Below the pieces are notes generated by a model that was not told the DNA's origin, made no database searches, and worked only from the letters and a program-made list of their open reading frames with translations. DNA of 64,000 bases from Rickettsiella endosymbiont of Xylota segnis (GTDB lineage Bacteria; Pseudomonadota; Gammaproteobacteria; Diplorickettsiales; Diplorickettsiaceae), in assembly GCF_964019545.1 (NCBI RefSeq), contig NZ_OZ026451.1:186001-250000 (forward strand), written 5' to 3'. Within the stretch, counting starts at the first letter, position 1. Each line of letters starts with the position of its first letter. Shown in pieces: positions 28,767 through 37,159 of this stretch. The position numbers were made by a program, and so were the translations under genes.

Positions 28767-30041
28767 TTGAAAAATACAACTGAAACTGTTGACTTAAAAA
28801 GACAAGTTATAAGGCGTTTTTTAGAGGAAATGAATGGTTTTTTTTTCAGGAGAAACACTACCAACTCACCCTGTAGAATCAACCTTAGCGAGCTTGCGTG
28901 TTTCTATGTAACAAGCTATTTAAATCCATTATCTGCGCTATTAAATGAAAAAAATATATTTACCTTAGGCGAAAATTTTTTTAAAAAAAAAGCTTTTAAT
29001 GAACTAAGTTGTGATTTGGCAACTCAATTAATCGTTAATTTTATTCATTTTATACAAAGAAAATCTTGCCAATCAATTGATTCTGAAGAAATAATTTTAG
29101 AAGTCTCTATTAATCAGGGTCTTGAGTCGGTGAAGAAAAATAGTTGCGGATCATCATTAAAACTCCAATTTATTAATGAATTAAGAGCTTGTTTACCAGA
29201 TGGCAGGAGAGCTAATTTAGAAAAACCAGAAAATTTGGCAATATGTATTGAAAAAATTAATAATCTTCCCATTGGTGAAAAGATAAAATTATGTGACAAT
29301 ATTTTAAAAGCATTGAGTTCAGATGCTTCGACTCTGCAAGTGAACCTAAATAATTATTTTCCACTAAGTATAGCTAACTCAAATGGAGCATCTCCTCAAA
29401 ACACCCTTTATAAAATATTAAGTCTGCAAAGAAATTATTCTTTAAACAGAGATTCTATTCTATTTGTAAAATTATTGCATTATAGACGCATAGAGAAAAT
29501 AGCTTGTACTTCTTTGCAGCGAGATAATGATCCATATGCAAAAGGTAAACCGTTAAATATATTATTAGATGAAACTTGTTTTGCCAAAAAAAGACAAGAA
29601 AAAAATGAGTCTTTACAAATAGATTTATGTGAAATTTATACTAAAAAAATAGATGAAGAGGATAAAAATCTTTTATGCAATGGTACTTCTAATTTTTTCA
29701 AATCCAACCGTTTCTTCAAAGAAGGTCTGCAGCGACTGCAATTAATTTGTAATAATTTGACTGAATCTATATTAAATAGTTCTGAAGTACGCCAAAAAAT
29801 TTATGAGGAAAAGCAAAACGATATTTTTGAAGAAATTAGAAATACAAATCAGAGAAATGGGATTACATCAAATAATTTACAACAAGTAATTGAGCAAAAT
29901 CAAAGTAAAAGTATGGGGATAACCAATAACACTTATAATAATTCACAGTTATTTGCAATTAATCCAGCTAATTCGAATGCTACATTAAATAACTTAACCG
30001 ATTCATCTTGTTATCCTTCCAATAATTTTAGTATTAGTTAA
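28767..30041 (+). CDS. Orphan protein of unknown function, effector candidate
   Basis: 424 aa from a TTG start preceded by AAAGGA about ten bases upstream. There is no signal peptide or membrane segment. It is Asn/Lys/Ser-rich and predicted mostly helical, with a low-complexity Asn-rich tail (TNNTYNNSQLFAINPANSN). Several Cys are scattered without a metal-binding pattern. I recognise no domain. Its base composition is even more AT-rich than its neighbours. Together with the chitinase it lies between a tRNA fragment and the intact tRNA-Arg, so it may be acquired DNA. A secreted effector role is only a guess. Confidence 0.65.
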   Translation: MKNTTETVDLKRQVIRRFLEEMNGFFFRRNTTNSPCRINLSELACFYVTSYLNPLSALLNEKNIFTLGENFFKKKAFNELSCDLATQLIVNFIHFIQRKSCQSIDSEEIILEVSINQGLESVKKNSCGSSLKLQFINELRACLPDGRRANLEKPENLAICIEKINNLPIGEKIKLCDNILKALSSDASTLQVNLNNYFPLSIANSNGASPQNTLYKILSLQRNYSLNRDSILFVKLLHYRRIEKIACTSLQRDNDPYAKGKPLNILLDETCFAKKRQEKNESLQIDLCEIYTKKIDEEDKNLLCNGTSNFFKSNRFFKEGLQRLQLICNNLTESILNSSEVRQKIYEEKQNDIFEEIRNTNQRNGITSNNLQQVIEQNQSKSMGITNNTYNNSQLFAINPANSNATLNNLTDSSCYPSNNFSIS

Positions 30042-30322
30042 TGGTATTGAAATAAATATTCGGGAAAACTAATACAGCAACATTCCGACAAAGGTTAGCA
30101 TCGTCTCTAATTATATCCTACCAACAGCAGGGCTAATTTCATTTCATTAAGCCATATGTTCCATTCAAATGAAGTGTAATTGTCCTGTAGCTAGCAGCTC
30201 GAAACTATGGCGTTACATCCTTTTACCTTATGTTCAACCTTACTATATAAAGCAATTGAATGCACCACGCTTCTGAGTAAACTAATTTGCGTGCATTTAA
30301 TATTTTAATTATAAGGAAGTTT

Positions 30323-32080
30323 ATGAGTATGAATAACGATCAAGTAGTCCCCTGGGATCATCAAAGTGGTGCTGGACCTTTTTATGTGGTTTTTGCTAGT
30401 CAGATTTGGAAAAATGGTTGGTGGGTAGAAGCCGAACATTGCCCAGGCAAATGGCAAGAAGACCCGAATCATAATCCTTGGCGTAGCGATCGCCCAGCAA
30501 CGAGCGAAGAAATAGCCTTAGGAAATCCAACAAGTTGTGATAGTACCGAAGATTGCAGCAAATTAATCTGCAGGGATCCTAAAACAGAAGCCACCTATCA
30601 GCAAGTAGGTTATAAAGCAGATGGATCGGGTACCCATCTTTCGTATACTTCAGCGCGTGTCGCGAAGTCTGTTTACAATATTTACGAAAAGTCTGAAACA
30701 AAACCTAAGTTATCTGCTTATATCACTGACTGGTGTCAATATGATGCAAGATTGCAAAATGAAACGGATCCTACGCAAGCTGGACGTGGTTTTGATCTAA
30801 ACAAAATCGACCCAAATGCATTTGATCGAATTATCTTTTCTTTCATGGGTATCTGTGGAGATTTTGGAGAAAAAGCTCCAGTAATGCAGAAATCAATTGA
30901 CGGCTGGAATAAGCAAGCACCCACTGCAATGAAAGAGGGACACATTGTACTAATGGATCCGTGGGGGGATCTCGCAACTTATACCAATGTAGGTTTAAGC
31001 CAAGGACATATGGACTTAACTTATGACAATTACCTCAACTTTTATCAACAAGAAAAAGCAGCAGGTTTATTAGGTGGAATGAGAGAGCTTAAGAAAAAAA
31101 ATCCCGATTTAAAATACTCTTTTAGCGTAGGAGGTTGGACCTTATCAGGATTTTTCTCTGATATGGTAAAAAATCAAAACATGCGCAAAGAGTTTATCGA
31201 TAGTGCCATTGATTTCATGAAAAGATTTCCGATGTTTGATGGTATTGATATCGACTGGGAATATCCAGGCGCCGAAGGAAATGCAGGAAATCATGTAGAT
31301 CCCGAAAACGACGGTAATAATTATGCCTTACTAATTAAAGAATTACGCTCGGCATTGGATGTTACATTTGGTAAAAAAACAAAAACCATCACGATTGCGA
31401 TGAGTGCTGATCCTGAAAAAATGAAGTTTAGTAACATAGCAGGTTTAAAAAATGCGGGTCTAGATTTTATTTTTTTGATGAGTTATGACTTTTTTGGTAC
31501 TGGTTGGGCACCCAGCTTAGCGCATCATAGCAATTTACAGGAATCACTACTCTCTGCTTTTGCTGGGGTCAAAGCATTGAATTATTTGGAAAGTGAAGGC
31601 ATTCCAACCAATATGATTCATTTAGGTGTGGCAAACTATGCTCGTGCTGCAGCAGAAGCTGATTTGAGTTCATTAAAATATAATATACAAGGTAAAGCTT
31701 TGGGAAGTTTTGAAAACGGTGCTTATGAATTCTTTGATTTAATCAAAAACGTTTTTGATTTAGAAGGAAAAGCTGCTCAAGGTAAGAATGACTTCCATCT
31801 TATGACCGATACTGATGCCGATGCCGATGTTTTATATAATCCTAATACTAAACATTACATATCCCTTGATACACCCCGAACAGCAAAGAACAAAGGGGAT
31901 TATGTTAAAAAGCATGGTTTAGCAGGTTGTTTTAGTTGGTCTGCCGATCAAGATGATGGGTTATTAGCCAATGCTTGCAGAGAAGGTATGGGCTATAAGG
32001 TCATTAAGGAAAATTTTTCTATGGACCCTCTATATAATAAAGGTAAAGAATTTAATATGCCTGGAAAATCTAAAAAATAA
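30323..32080 (+). CDS. GH18 chitinase with N-terminal chitin-binding-like domain
   Basis: Hydrolyses beta-1,4-GlcNAc polymers. The frame is open from 30287, but ATG at 30323 has AAGGA at normal spacing. Residues 1-60 resemble a chitin-binding type 5/12 fold (FYVVFASQIWKNGWWVEAEHCPGKW). The GH18 barrel starts near residue 135 (KLSAYITDWCQYD). The SxGG motif is FSVGGWTLSGFF, and the catalytic motif is DGIDIDWEYP at residues 306-315, with acid/base E313. FLMSYDFFG supplies the later Tyr. No Sec signal peptide is visible, so export must use another route or the enzyme acts after lysis. A chitinase suits an arthropod host. A strong terminator follows. Confidence 0.92.
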   Translation: MSMNNDQVVPWDHQSGAGPFYVVFASQIWKNGWWVEAEHCPGKWQEDPNHNPWRSDRPATSEEIALGNPTSCDSTEDCSKLICRDPKTEATYQQVGYKADGSGTHLSYTSARVAKSVYNIYEKSETKPKLSAYITDWCQYDARLQNETDPTQAGRGFDLNKIDPNAFDRIIFSFMGICGDFGEKAPVMQKSIDGWNKQAPTAMKEGHIVLMDPWGDLATYTNVGLSQGHMDLTYDNYLNFYQQEKAAGLLGGMRELKKKNPDLKYSFSVGGWTLSGFFSDMVKNQNMRKEFIDSAIDFMKRFPMFDGIDIDWEYPGAEGNAGNHVDPENDGNNYALLIKELRSALDVTFGKKTKTITIAMSADPEKMKFSNIAGLKNAGLDFIFLMSYDFFGTGWAPSLAHHSNLQESLLSAFAGVKALNYLESEGIPTNMIHLGVANYARAAAEADLSSLKYNIQGKALGSFENGAYEFFDLIKNVFDLEGKAAQGKNDFHLMTDTDADADVLYNPNTKHYISLDTPRTAKNKGDYVKKHGLAGCFSWSADQDDGLLANACREGMGYKVIKENFSMDPLYNKGKEFNMPGKSKK

Positions 32081-32112
32081 ATAATACTTAAAAAATTTAA
32101 TCTATTTAATTT

Positions 32113-32142
32113 TAAGAGTGCTTTTTAGGCACTCTTTTTTTT
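32113..32142 (+). terminator. Rho-independent terminator after the chitinase gene
   Basis: AAGAGTGC pairs with GCACTCTT around a short T-rich loop, followed by an eight-base T-run. It is the clearest intrinsic terminator in the window, 33 bases beyond the chitinase stop. Confidence 0.85.
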
Positions 32143-32434
32143 AATCAAAAACCTTTTATTTAATTGACGACACATCTTATTCAATTAAGGTCCTTTGTTC
32201 AGCGATTTGGAGTTGATGAGGTTTTCAATCCACACCCAACGTCGATTAAAGAAAGTGCAGCTGGTGTTGTTTACGTGCTGCGAGTAAAATTTATAATTCC
32301 GGTAGTCGTAAGCTTGTGTTAAAGGTATTAGGGGAATTACGGTATTTAGAAGAGTCGCGTATTTTAGGTCGCAGAAAACTCCTGTAAAGACTATTTACAC
32401 TTTATTAAGAAATGATGTCAATGTTTGATTATTT
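32143..32434. other. Gap between chitinase and tRNA-Arg, possible gene debris
   Basis: About 290 bases. Short plus-strand frames such as YNSGSRKLVLKVLGELRYLEE (32290-32370, split here by in-frame limits) have protein-like composition but no start or ribosome site, so they may be the tail of a decayed gene. I see no RNA gene or strong signal in it. Confidence 0.25.
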
Positions 32435-32511
32435 TGGTGCGCCCGGAGGGACTCGAACCCCCGACACCCAGGTTCGAAGCCTGGTACTCTATCCAGCTGA
32501 GCTACGGGCGC
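32435..32511 (-). tRNA. tRNA-Arg (anticodon TCG)
   Basis: The minus strand folds as a standard 77-nt tRNA: acceptor GCGCCCG with CGGGCGC, a D-arm with AGCTCAGCTGGATAGAGT, an anticodon stem CCAGG/CCTGG closing the loop CTTCGAA (anticodon TCG, decoding CGA), and a T-arm with GGTTCGAGTCC. The 3' CCA is encoded. The frameshifted integrase lies 59 bases beyond its 5' end, so this tRNA is the probable landing site or neighbour of the prophage. An ORF reading through this segment is an artefact. Confidence 0.95.
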
Positions 32512-32569
32512 ATGTTCCCAAAGAGCCCGGCATTCTAACAGTTTATCCTTCATCCAGCTAGTCTCCTGC

Positions 32570-33581
32570 TTAAGCAATTTGATAGTGATGTAGGGAATTT
32601 GTAACAATTCTCCCTGCTGCTTTCTGAAGATGATCACTATTTAAATGCGCATAGCGCAGAACCATTTCAAAAGAAGACCATCCACCCAGTTGTTGTAACT
32701 CTTGTAATGACGTCCCATTTTGCACATGCCAAGACGCCCAAGTATGACGCAAATCATGCCAATGAAAATTTTCTATTTCAGCTCTTTTCAGTGCTTTGCG
32801 CCAAGCAGCCGTATTACATTGCTTAACTGGTTTACCTTCATAAGTGAACACAAACTCAATGTGTTTACCCATCTGTTTTCGGATAAGATCGACTGCTTCA
32901 TCATTAAGAGGTACAGGTATTGCCGTTCTAGTTTTTGATTGTGATGCACTCACAAAGGCATGTCGTCTTACTAAATCGACATTTCTCCATTTTAATCCTA
33001 AAACATTCGCTTTTCTTAAGCCTGTTAACAAAGCAAAAGCTGCCATATCCGATAAATGAGGAGGTAACTCCTTCAGCAATCGGCATGCCTCTTCTTTTGT
33101 TAGCCAGCGTTCACGCTCATGTCCTTCATCCAGCAAAGATATGGAATGAATTTTGTCAATCCAACCCCACTTAGTGGCCTTATTAAGAACGGCTCTTAGT
33201 ACTTCTAACATTCTATTTACAGTAGCAGCAGTTACCCCTATTTCTTTTTTCGCTTCAATAATTTCATCTATTAGTGTGTCATCGATTTCACTTAATCTTT
33301 TGTTGCTTAGGTAAAGATCCAGCCACCTAAGATGAAATTCAGCTTCTTCCATACTGCGTTTGCTTCTACGTTTGCAAAACGCCTAACCATTTGATTACGG
33401 CCTCATGCCATAAACGCTCTGGTTTTTCGTTTAACTTATTTTGGCGCCAGAGATCAGCTTTTAGTTGATCATGTAGTTCTTGCGCCGCTATTTTATGGGT
33501 AGTCCCAGTCGATTTTTGTATTCTCTTACCGTTGTGGGTAAGGTCAATCCACCAAACTTTGTTTCTCGCGTAGAGTGCCAT
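32570..33581 (-). pseudogene. int: Prophage tyrosine recombinase (integrase), frameshifted
   Basis: The N-terminal 71 codons (33366-33581, ALYARNKVWWIDLTHNGKR, arm-binding and SAM-like start) and the C-terminal part (32570-33352) are in different frames. Joining them near 33365 with a one-base shift gives VIKWLGVLQ followed by KRRSKRSMEEAEFHLRWLD, which is continuous for phage integrases. The catalytic domain is otherwise complete: Arg in LLTGLRKANVL, HDLRHTWASWH, a GGW in place of the common GH, and Tyr in LRYAHLN. The shift most likely inactivates excision and integration unless it is a sequencing error. The 5' end overlaps the excisionase gene. Confidence 0.85.
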
Positions 33582-33796
33582 TTTGTTTTTCTCCTATTGT
33601 TAGAGACACCCTGCGATACTTGGTTGCAGGGAGAATCGTAAAGTGATCTGAGATAATTAACAAGGTCTTCTTCTAGAAAGCACCAACTTCTTCCAGGCTT
33701 AGCAGCAGATATTTTTTTGTTGGCTGCCAATCTTCTAAGGCCTCCCGAACTCATCTTTAAAAACAAAGCTGCTTCTTCCAAATTGAAAGTTTTCAT
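33488..33796 (-). CDS. Excisionase-like helix-turn-helix protein
   Basis: ATG at 33796 has GGAGG eight bases upstream, so I prefer it to the earlier in-frame codon. The first 55 residues form a MerR/excisionase-type winged helix (FNLEEAALFLKMSSGGLRRLA, KISAAKPGRSWCFLEEDLVNYL), as in phage Xis and HTH_17 proteins that bend DNA at att sites. The C-terminal half (KFGGLTLPTTVREYKNRLG) is unusual and overlaps the integrase N terminus in another frame. It is probably co-transcribed with int. Confidence 0.75.
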   Translation of the reverse strand: MKTFNLEEAALFLKMSSGGLRRLAANKKISAAKPGRSWCFLEEDLVNYLRSLYDSPCNQVSQGVSNNRRKTKWHSTRETKFGGLTLPTTVREYKNRLGLPIK

Positions 33797-33976
33797 TTTT
33801 GTAACCTCCAATTATCTAAAACAAAATGTAATCGTTTAAATTGATTCATATTTATTCTTCTTATTTAAATAATTAATTATTCCTATTAATAATTTTACTA
33901 ATTTTTTTCGGTAAATTTTTAGCAAATGTTTTAGGTAAAATAATTGAACAAAAAGAATAATAAACAGGAAATAAAA

Positions 33977-34780
33977 ATGGAAAGAGATTTACTTGAAGTT
34001 TTTTTTAAACATTGCGGTTCTATTGAAAAAGCAGCAATGTTAATAGATATACCGCGGGGAACATTAAGTGCAATTCGAAATGATCGCATTGAAATGAAAA
34101 CTGATTATGCGATACAGATAGCTGAATACATGAATCAAAATATTAATATAAAAGTACATTTTTCAGAATTTCTTTCTCCAGAGAAAAAAAACAAACTAAA
34201 ACGAGTTCCATTAGGGTTTAGTTATTTACCTTTTAAGTTGAAAAAGATGTTCTTAAATGATGTGAAACACCATACAAAAACTGATTGGATATCCGATGAA
34301 CTTTCTGATTTAGATAAATCAAGACACATTATTATTGATCAGAATAATCAACTCATCGCTAATCCTATTACTTATTTTCTTCATATACAAAATCAAAAAA
34401 TGAAGATACTTGTTTGGCAAATTTCTTTTTTCGATTTGCTTAACAATAAATATGAAACTTCAGATTTAATCAATGTTTTTGACGTGATTGAACGAGGATC
34501 TATAGGAATAGCTTTAGGTAATTTTATTGGTAATCGCCAAGGGCGAAGAACGGATTTATTTAGAAATAAAGACCAATCTGAATATGAACTTCGTCTCAAA
34601 TTGGACGAAGTTACCGGAAGAACCGATCAAATAATTGCTGATCTATTAGGTTTAACAAGAACTCAATATCGACAACTTAAAAAAATAATTCTTCACTGTA
34701 GTGATGAGCTCATTGAAAAAGTAAGAGCTAAACAGATAACAATATCTGCTGCGGCAATCTGCATTCCGACATTTAGATAA
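33977..34780 (+). CDS. Phage transcriptional regulator with ParB-like C-terminal part
   Basis: Start at ATG 33977 after AGGAA. Residues 1-60 form a Cro/YdaS-like helix-turn-helix (EVFFKHCGSIEKAAMLIDIPRGTLSAI). The C-terminal 75 residues (TGRTDQIIADLLGLTRTQYRQLKKI, then IEKVRAKQITISAAA) look like the helical DNA-binding part of ParB/KorB-type proteins, in which substrate recognition drives phage or plasmid regulation. It is the first plus-strand gene, divergent from xis-int, the place normally taken by a Cro-type or antirepressor regulator. The gap of about 180 bases before it should hold the switch promoters. Confidence 0.65.
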   Translation: MERDLLEVFFKHCGSIEKAAMLIDIPRGTLSAIRNDRIEMKTDYAIQIAEYMNQNINIKVHFSEFLSPEKKNKLKRVPLGFSYLPFKLKKMFLNDVKHHTKTDWISDELSDLDKSRHIIIDQNNQLIANPITYFLHIQNQKMKILVWQISFFDLLNNKYETSDLINVFDVIERGSIGIALGNFIGNRQGRRTDLFRNKDQSEYELRLKLDEVTGRTDQIIADLLGLTRTQYRQLKKIILHCSDELIEKVRAKQITISAAAICIPTFR

Positions 34781-34822
34781 CCATCTAATTGACTTTAATA
34801 ATTAATAATAAGGAGAATCACT

Positions 34823-34885
34823 ATGTTTTTTGAAGCTACTATTGATCATCGTTCTCAAAGTAATGGTAGAAGGAGAAAAATATGA
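34823..34885 (+). CDS. 20-codon ORF coupled to the helicase gene
   Basis: ATG at 34823 follows AAGGAG. It encodes MFFEATIDHRSQSNGRRRKI and stops as ATGA with the next gene's start. The arrangement fits a leader peptide or a coupling ORF that opens the helicase ribosome site. There is no homology to judge it by. Confidence 0.4.
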   Translation: MFFEATIDHRSQSNGRRRKI

Positions 34886-36231
34886 ATAATTGCAATATTT
34901 TTTCTTTACAAGCAGAACAAGCTGTTTTAGGTGGTTTGCTACTTGATAACATAACTTGGTCAGGTATTAGTGATCATTTAGTATCTAAGGATTTCTATCA
35001 ATTAGAACACCAAATTTTATTTGATAAAATTTCAAAGAAACTAAAGAAAGGAGAAAAAATTGATGCCTTAACTTTAAGCGAGACTGTTAAAGAAATACCG
35101 GAATTAAAAGAAATAAAAGGCGATATGTATGTACTTGAACTCATCAAAAAAACACCCGGCACATCGAATATCGCAGCTTATGTTGATATCATAAAGGAAC
35201 ATTCGAATCGTCGCCAGTTAATTGAAATAGGCCACTTATTAAATCATTATGCTACTCATCAAAATACGAAAGAAACATTAGTTTGGTTAGAAAATAAACT
35301 ACGTCAATTAAATGACAATCTTTCACATGAAAGTAAATTGCAATTAATAACATTAATTGACTTTCTAACGCTGAATATTGCCCAACGTGAACTTATTTTA
35401 TCACCTTGGCTGCCAAAGCAGGGATTAGCCATGCTCTATGCTAAACGAGGCGTAGGTAAAACTCATGTGGCTTTGAACATCGCATATGCAGTGGCCAGTG
35501 GAGGTTCTTTTTTAGGTTGGAAAGCAGATAAATCTTGTTCGGTTTTATATCTTGATGGAGAAATGCCCGCTGCGACTATGCAAGAGAGACTAGCCTCTAT
35601 TGTGATGTCTCATACCGAAGAAGCCAAAGCTCCTTTTACTATTCTCACACCAGATATTCAAAATCGTGGTATGCCTGATTTATCTACACTAGAAGGACAA
35701 CACGCGCTTGAACCCTTTCTAAAAGATGTCGAACTCATTGTCGTTGATAACATTTCTACACTGTGTCGTAGTGGAAAGGAAAATGAAGCAGAGGGTTGGA
35801 TATTAGTGCAAGCCTGGGCATTACGCATGCGATCAGAAGGTCGCTCTGTTCTATTTGTCCATCACGCATCAAAAAATGGTAATGCACGTGGAACGAGCAA
35901 ACGTGAAGATGTATTAGATACTGTCATTGTTTTAAAACACCCGAGTGATTATGACCCAAGTGATGGGGCGTGTTTTGAAGTTCATTTTGAAAAGGCACGT
36001 TCGTTTTGTGGTGATTCCGCACAACCTTTATTGGTCAAACTACATACTGAACATAATCAACAAGTTTGGGAGCTAAAAACGTTAGAGAAATCGACTTTCG
36101 AGAAAGTGGTTGAACTCGCTAAGCAAGGATTTAGACAACACGAAATTGTCCTTGAGTTAGGCATTAGCAAATCAAAAGCTTGTCGCTATTTTAAAAAAGC
36201 AAAAGAACAGGGATGTATTGCTCATGCTTAA
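34882..36231 (+). CDS. Phage replication protein: DnaB N-terminal domain plus RecA/RepA-type ATPase
   Basis: Residues 3-135 match the DnaB N-terminal domain (LQAEQAVLGGLLLDN, FYQLEHQILFDKI). The second half is a RecA-like ATPase of the RepA/AAA_25 type, with Walker A KRGVGKTH (K193), SVLYLDGEMP, and Walker B ELIVVDNISTL. A C-terminal helix-turn-helix (RQHEIVLELGISKSKACRYF) is extra. It probably acts as the replicative helicase or helicase loader of the prophage. Fusion of a DnaB N-domain to a RepA-type motor is less usual than full DnaB. A hairpin follows the stop. Confidence 0.8.
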   Translation: MNNCNIFSLQAEQAVLGGLLLDNITWSGISDHLVSKDFYQLEHQILFDKISKKLKKGEKIDALTLSETVKEIPELKEIKGDMYVLELIKKTPGTSNIAAYVDIIKEHSNRRQLIEIGHLLNHYATHQNTKETLVWLENKLRQLNDNLSHESKLQLITLIDFLTLNIAQRELILSPWLPKQGLAMLYAKRGVGKTHVALNIAYAVASGGSFLGWKADKSCSVLYLDGEMPAATMQERLASIVMSHTEEAKAPFTILTPDIQNRGMPDLSTLEGQHALEPFLKDVELIVVDNISTLCRSGKENEAEGWILVQAWALRMRSEGRSVLFVHHASKNGNARGTSKREDVLDTVIVLKHPSDYDPSDGACFEVHFEKARSFCGDSAQPLLVKLHTEHNQQVWELKTLEKSTFEKVVELAKQGFRQHEIVLELGISKSKACRYFKKAKEQGCIAHA

Positions 36232-36250
36232 CGCGATGAGATCAGGCAAA

Positions 36251-36292
36251 AAATTGCGGGTTGCACCTCTTAAGGAATGCAACTCGCAATTT
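36251..36292 (+). terminator. Long hairpin between helicase and zinc-ribbon genes
   Basis: AAATTGCGGGTTGCA pairs with TGCAACTCGCAATTT over 15 positions with one G-T wobble, around a 12-nt loop. TTCCTTTTCATTTT follows. It may terminate or attenuate transcription into the next gene, whose ribosome site is 13 bases downstream. Confidence 0.55.
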
Positions 36293-36314
36293 CCTTTTCA
36301 TTTTGGAGAATAAC

Positions 36315-36728
36315 ATGAAACAAGAAATGCAACTGATATCGGTTAAAGCTTTAGCTTATAAGGCTTTAGAGCGTAACTCATCTGATACTTTTTCTGCAAA
36401 GCTGTGGATAAATAATGCAACTTTAACCCCAAAAAAACCACCCAAAAAGTTGCGACCTGAGCAACCTTATTTTGGTTTAGAGGTTGTACAATTAAAAACG
36501 CTAGTGGCTGATGATTGGGATGAAGTGGAAAATAATCCAAGCATGTTAAAAGCCATGGTAGAAACCTATCTCATGCTAAAAGGATTAGACCCCACAATAC
36601 CTTCACCTACTTACACTAAAACGGTTAATTGTCGTCAGTGTGGCGAAATACAAACTTGGCCTGGTCGTCCTGATAACACCTTTTGTTGCCAATGGTGCTT
36701 AGTAAATAATAATTTGGTCTGGAATTAA
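36315..36728 (+). CDS. Prophage protein with C-terminal zinc-ribbon-like motif
   Basis: The frame opens at 36261, but that would read through the hairpin. ATG at 36315 has GGAGAA at good spacing and is preferred (137 aa). The body is unrecognised (LKTLVADDWDEVENNPSMLKAM). The C terminus has a four-Cys arrangement, CRQCGE then CCQWC, that could bind zinc. It lies in the early replication region, so a DNA-binding or accessory replication role is possible. Confidence 0.6.
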   Translation: MKQEMQLISVKALAYKALERNSSDTFSAKLWINNATLTPKKPPKKLRPEQPYFGLEVVQLKTLVADDWDEVENNPSMLKAMVETYLMLKGLDPTIPSPTYTKTVNCRQCGEIQTWPGRPDNTFCCQWCLVNNNLVWN

Positions 36729-36748
36729 TAAAAAAGGAGATAAAGAGT

Positions 36749-36862
36749 ATGTTCATAAAAAAATTACTACAACGAGTCATAGGTTACCGAAAGAGACTAC
36801 GAAGGAAGGAACAGGAAAAGCAATTAGTAAAAGATAAAAATAGCAGGATGGTTGAGCCATGA
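36749..36862 (+). pseudogene. Small basic phage protein truncated by the IS junction
   Basis: ATG at 36749 follows AAGGAG and encodes a very basic 37-aa peptide (FIKKLLQRVIGYRKRLRRKE). The last codons lie in DNA that on the other strand belongs to the IS transposase, so the original C terminus was lost when the IS inserted or when DNA was deleted. Confidence 0.45.
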
Positions 36863-37159
36863 GAAAGTTCTTTCTACTACCCATCTTTTTGGTAAAAGAG
36901 ACCATTGTTTTACTATCCGTTTTGAAATTTTAATAGTTTTCTTTAGCACATTTATAACAAAAATTTCCATTGTTTTTCGATAACCTGCATCCGCACAAAC
37001 ACCGAGTAAACTAGGATATTTTTGAACCGCTTTTTCAAAAACTTTACATCCCGCTACGGTATCATGTGTATTAGCGGCATGCACAGTCACCTGTAAAATG
37101 TGCCCTTGAGTATCAGTGACAATATGCCTTTTTCGTCCCTTCACTTTTTTTTCCACCAT
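36824..37159 (-). pseudogene. IS5-family transposase, second frame, C-terminally truncated
   Basis: Begins at the overlapping ATG (MVEKKVKGRKRH) and carries DTQGHILQVTVHAANTHDT and CADAGYRK (second catalytic Asp), then RWVVERTFSWLN (catalytic Glu in VVERT). The usual C-terminal residues after FSWLN are missing and are replaced by HPAIFIFY, encoded by flanking DNA. The catalytic triad survives, but the end of the protein and the IS end are lost, so the element is probably immobile. Confidence 0.75.

Noticed and set aside
28438-28779. 113-codon minus-strand ORF between the SIMPL gene and the orphan
   Set aside because: It covers the tRNA fragment and overlaps the SIMPL gene; only a short coil in it is protein-like, so it is not listed as a gene.
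32395-32637. ORF reading across the tRNA-Arg segment
   Set aside because: Its middle is the reverse strand of a perfect tRNA and its other end is the integrase C terminus; no independent coding support.
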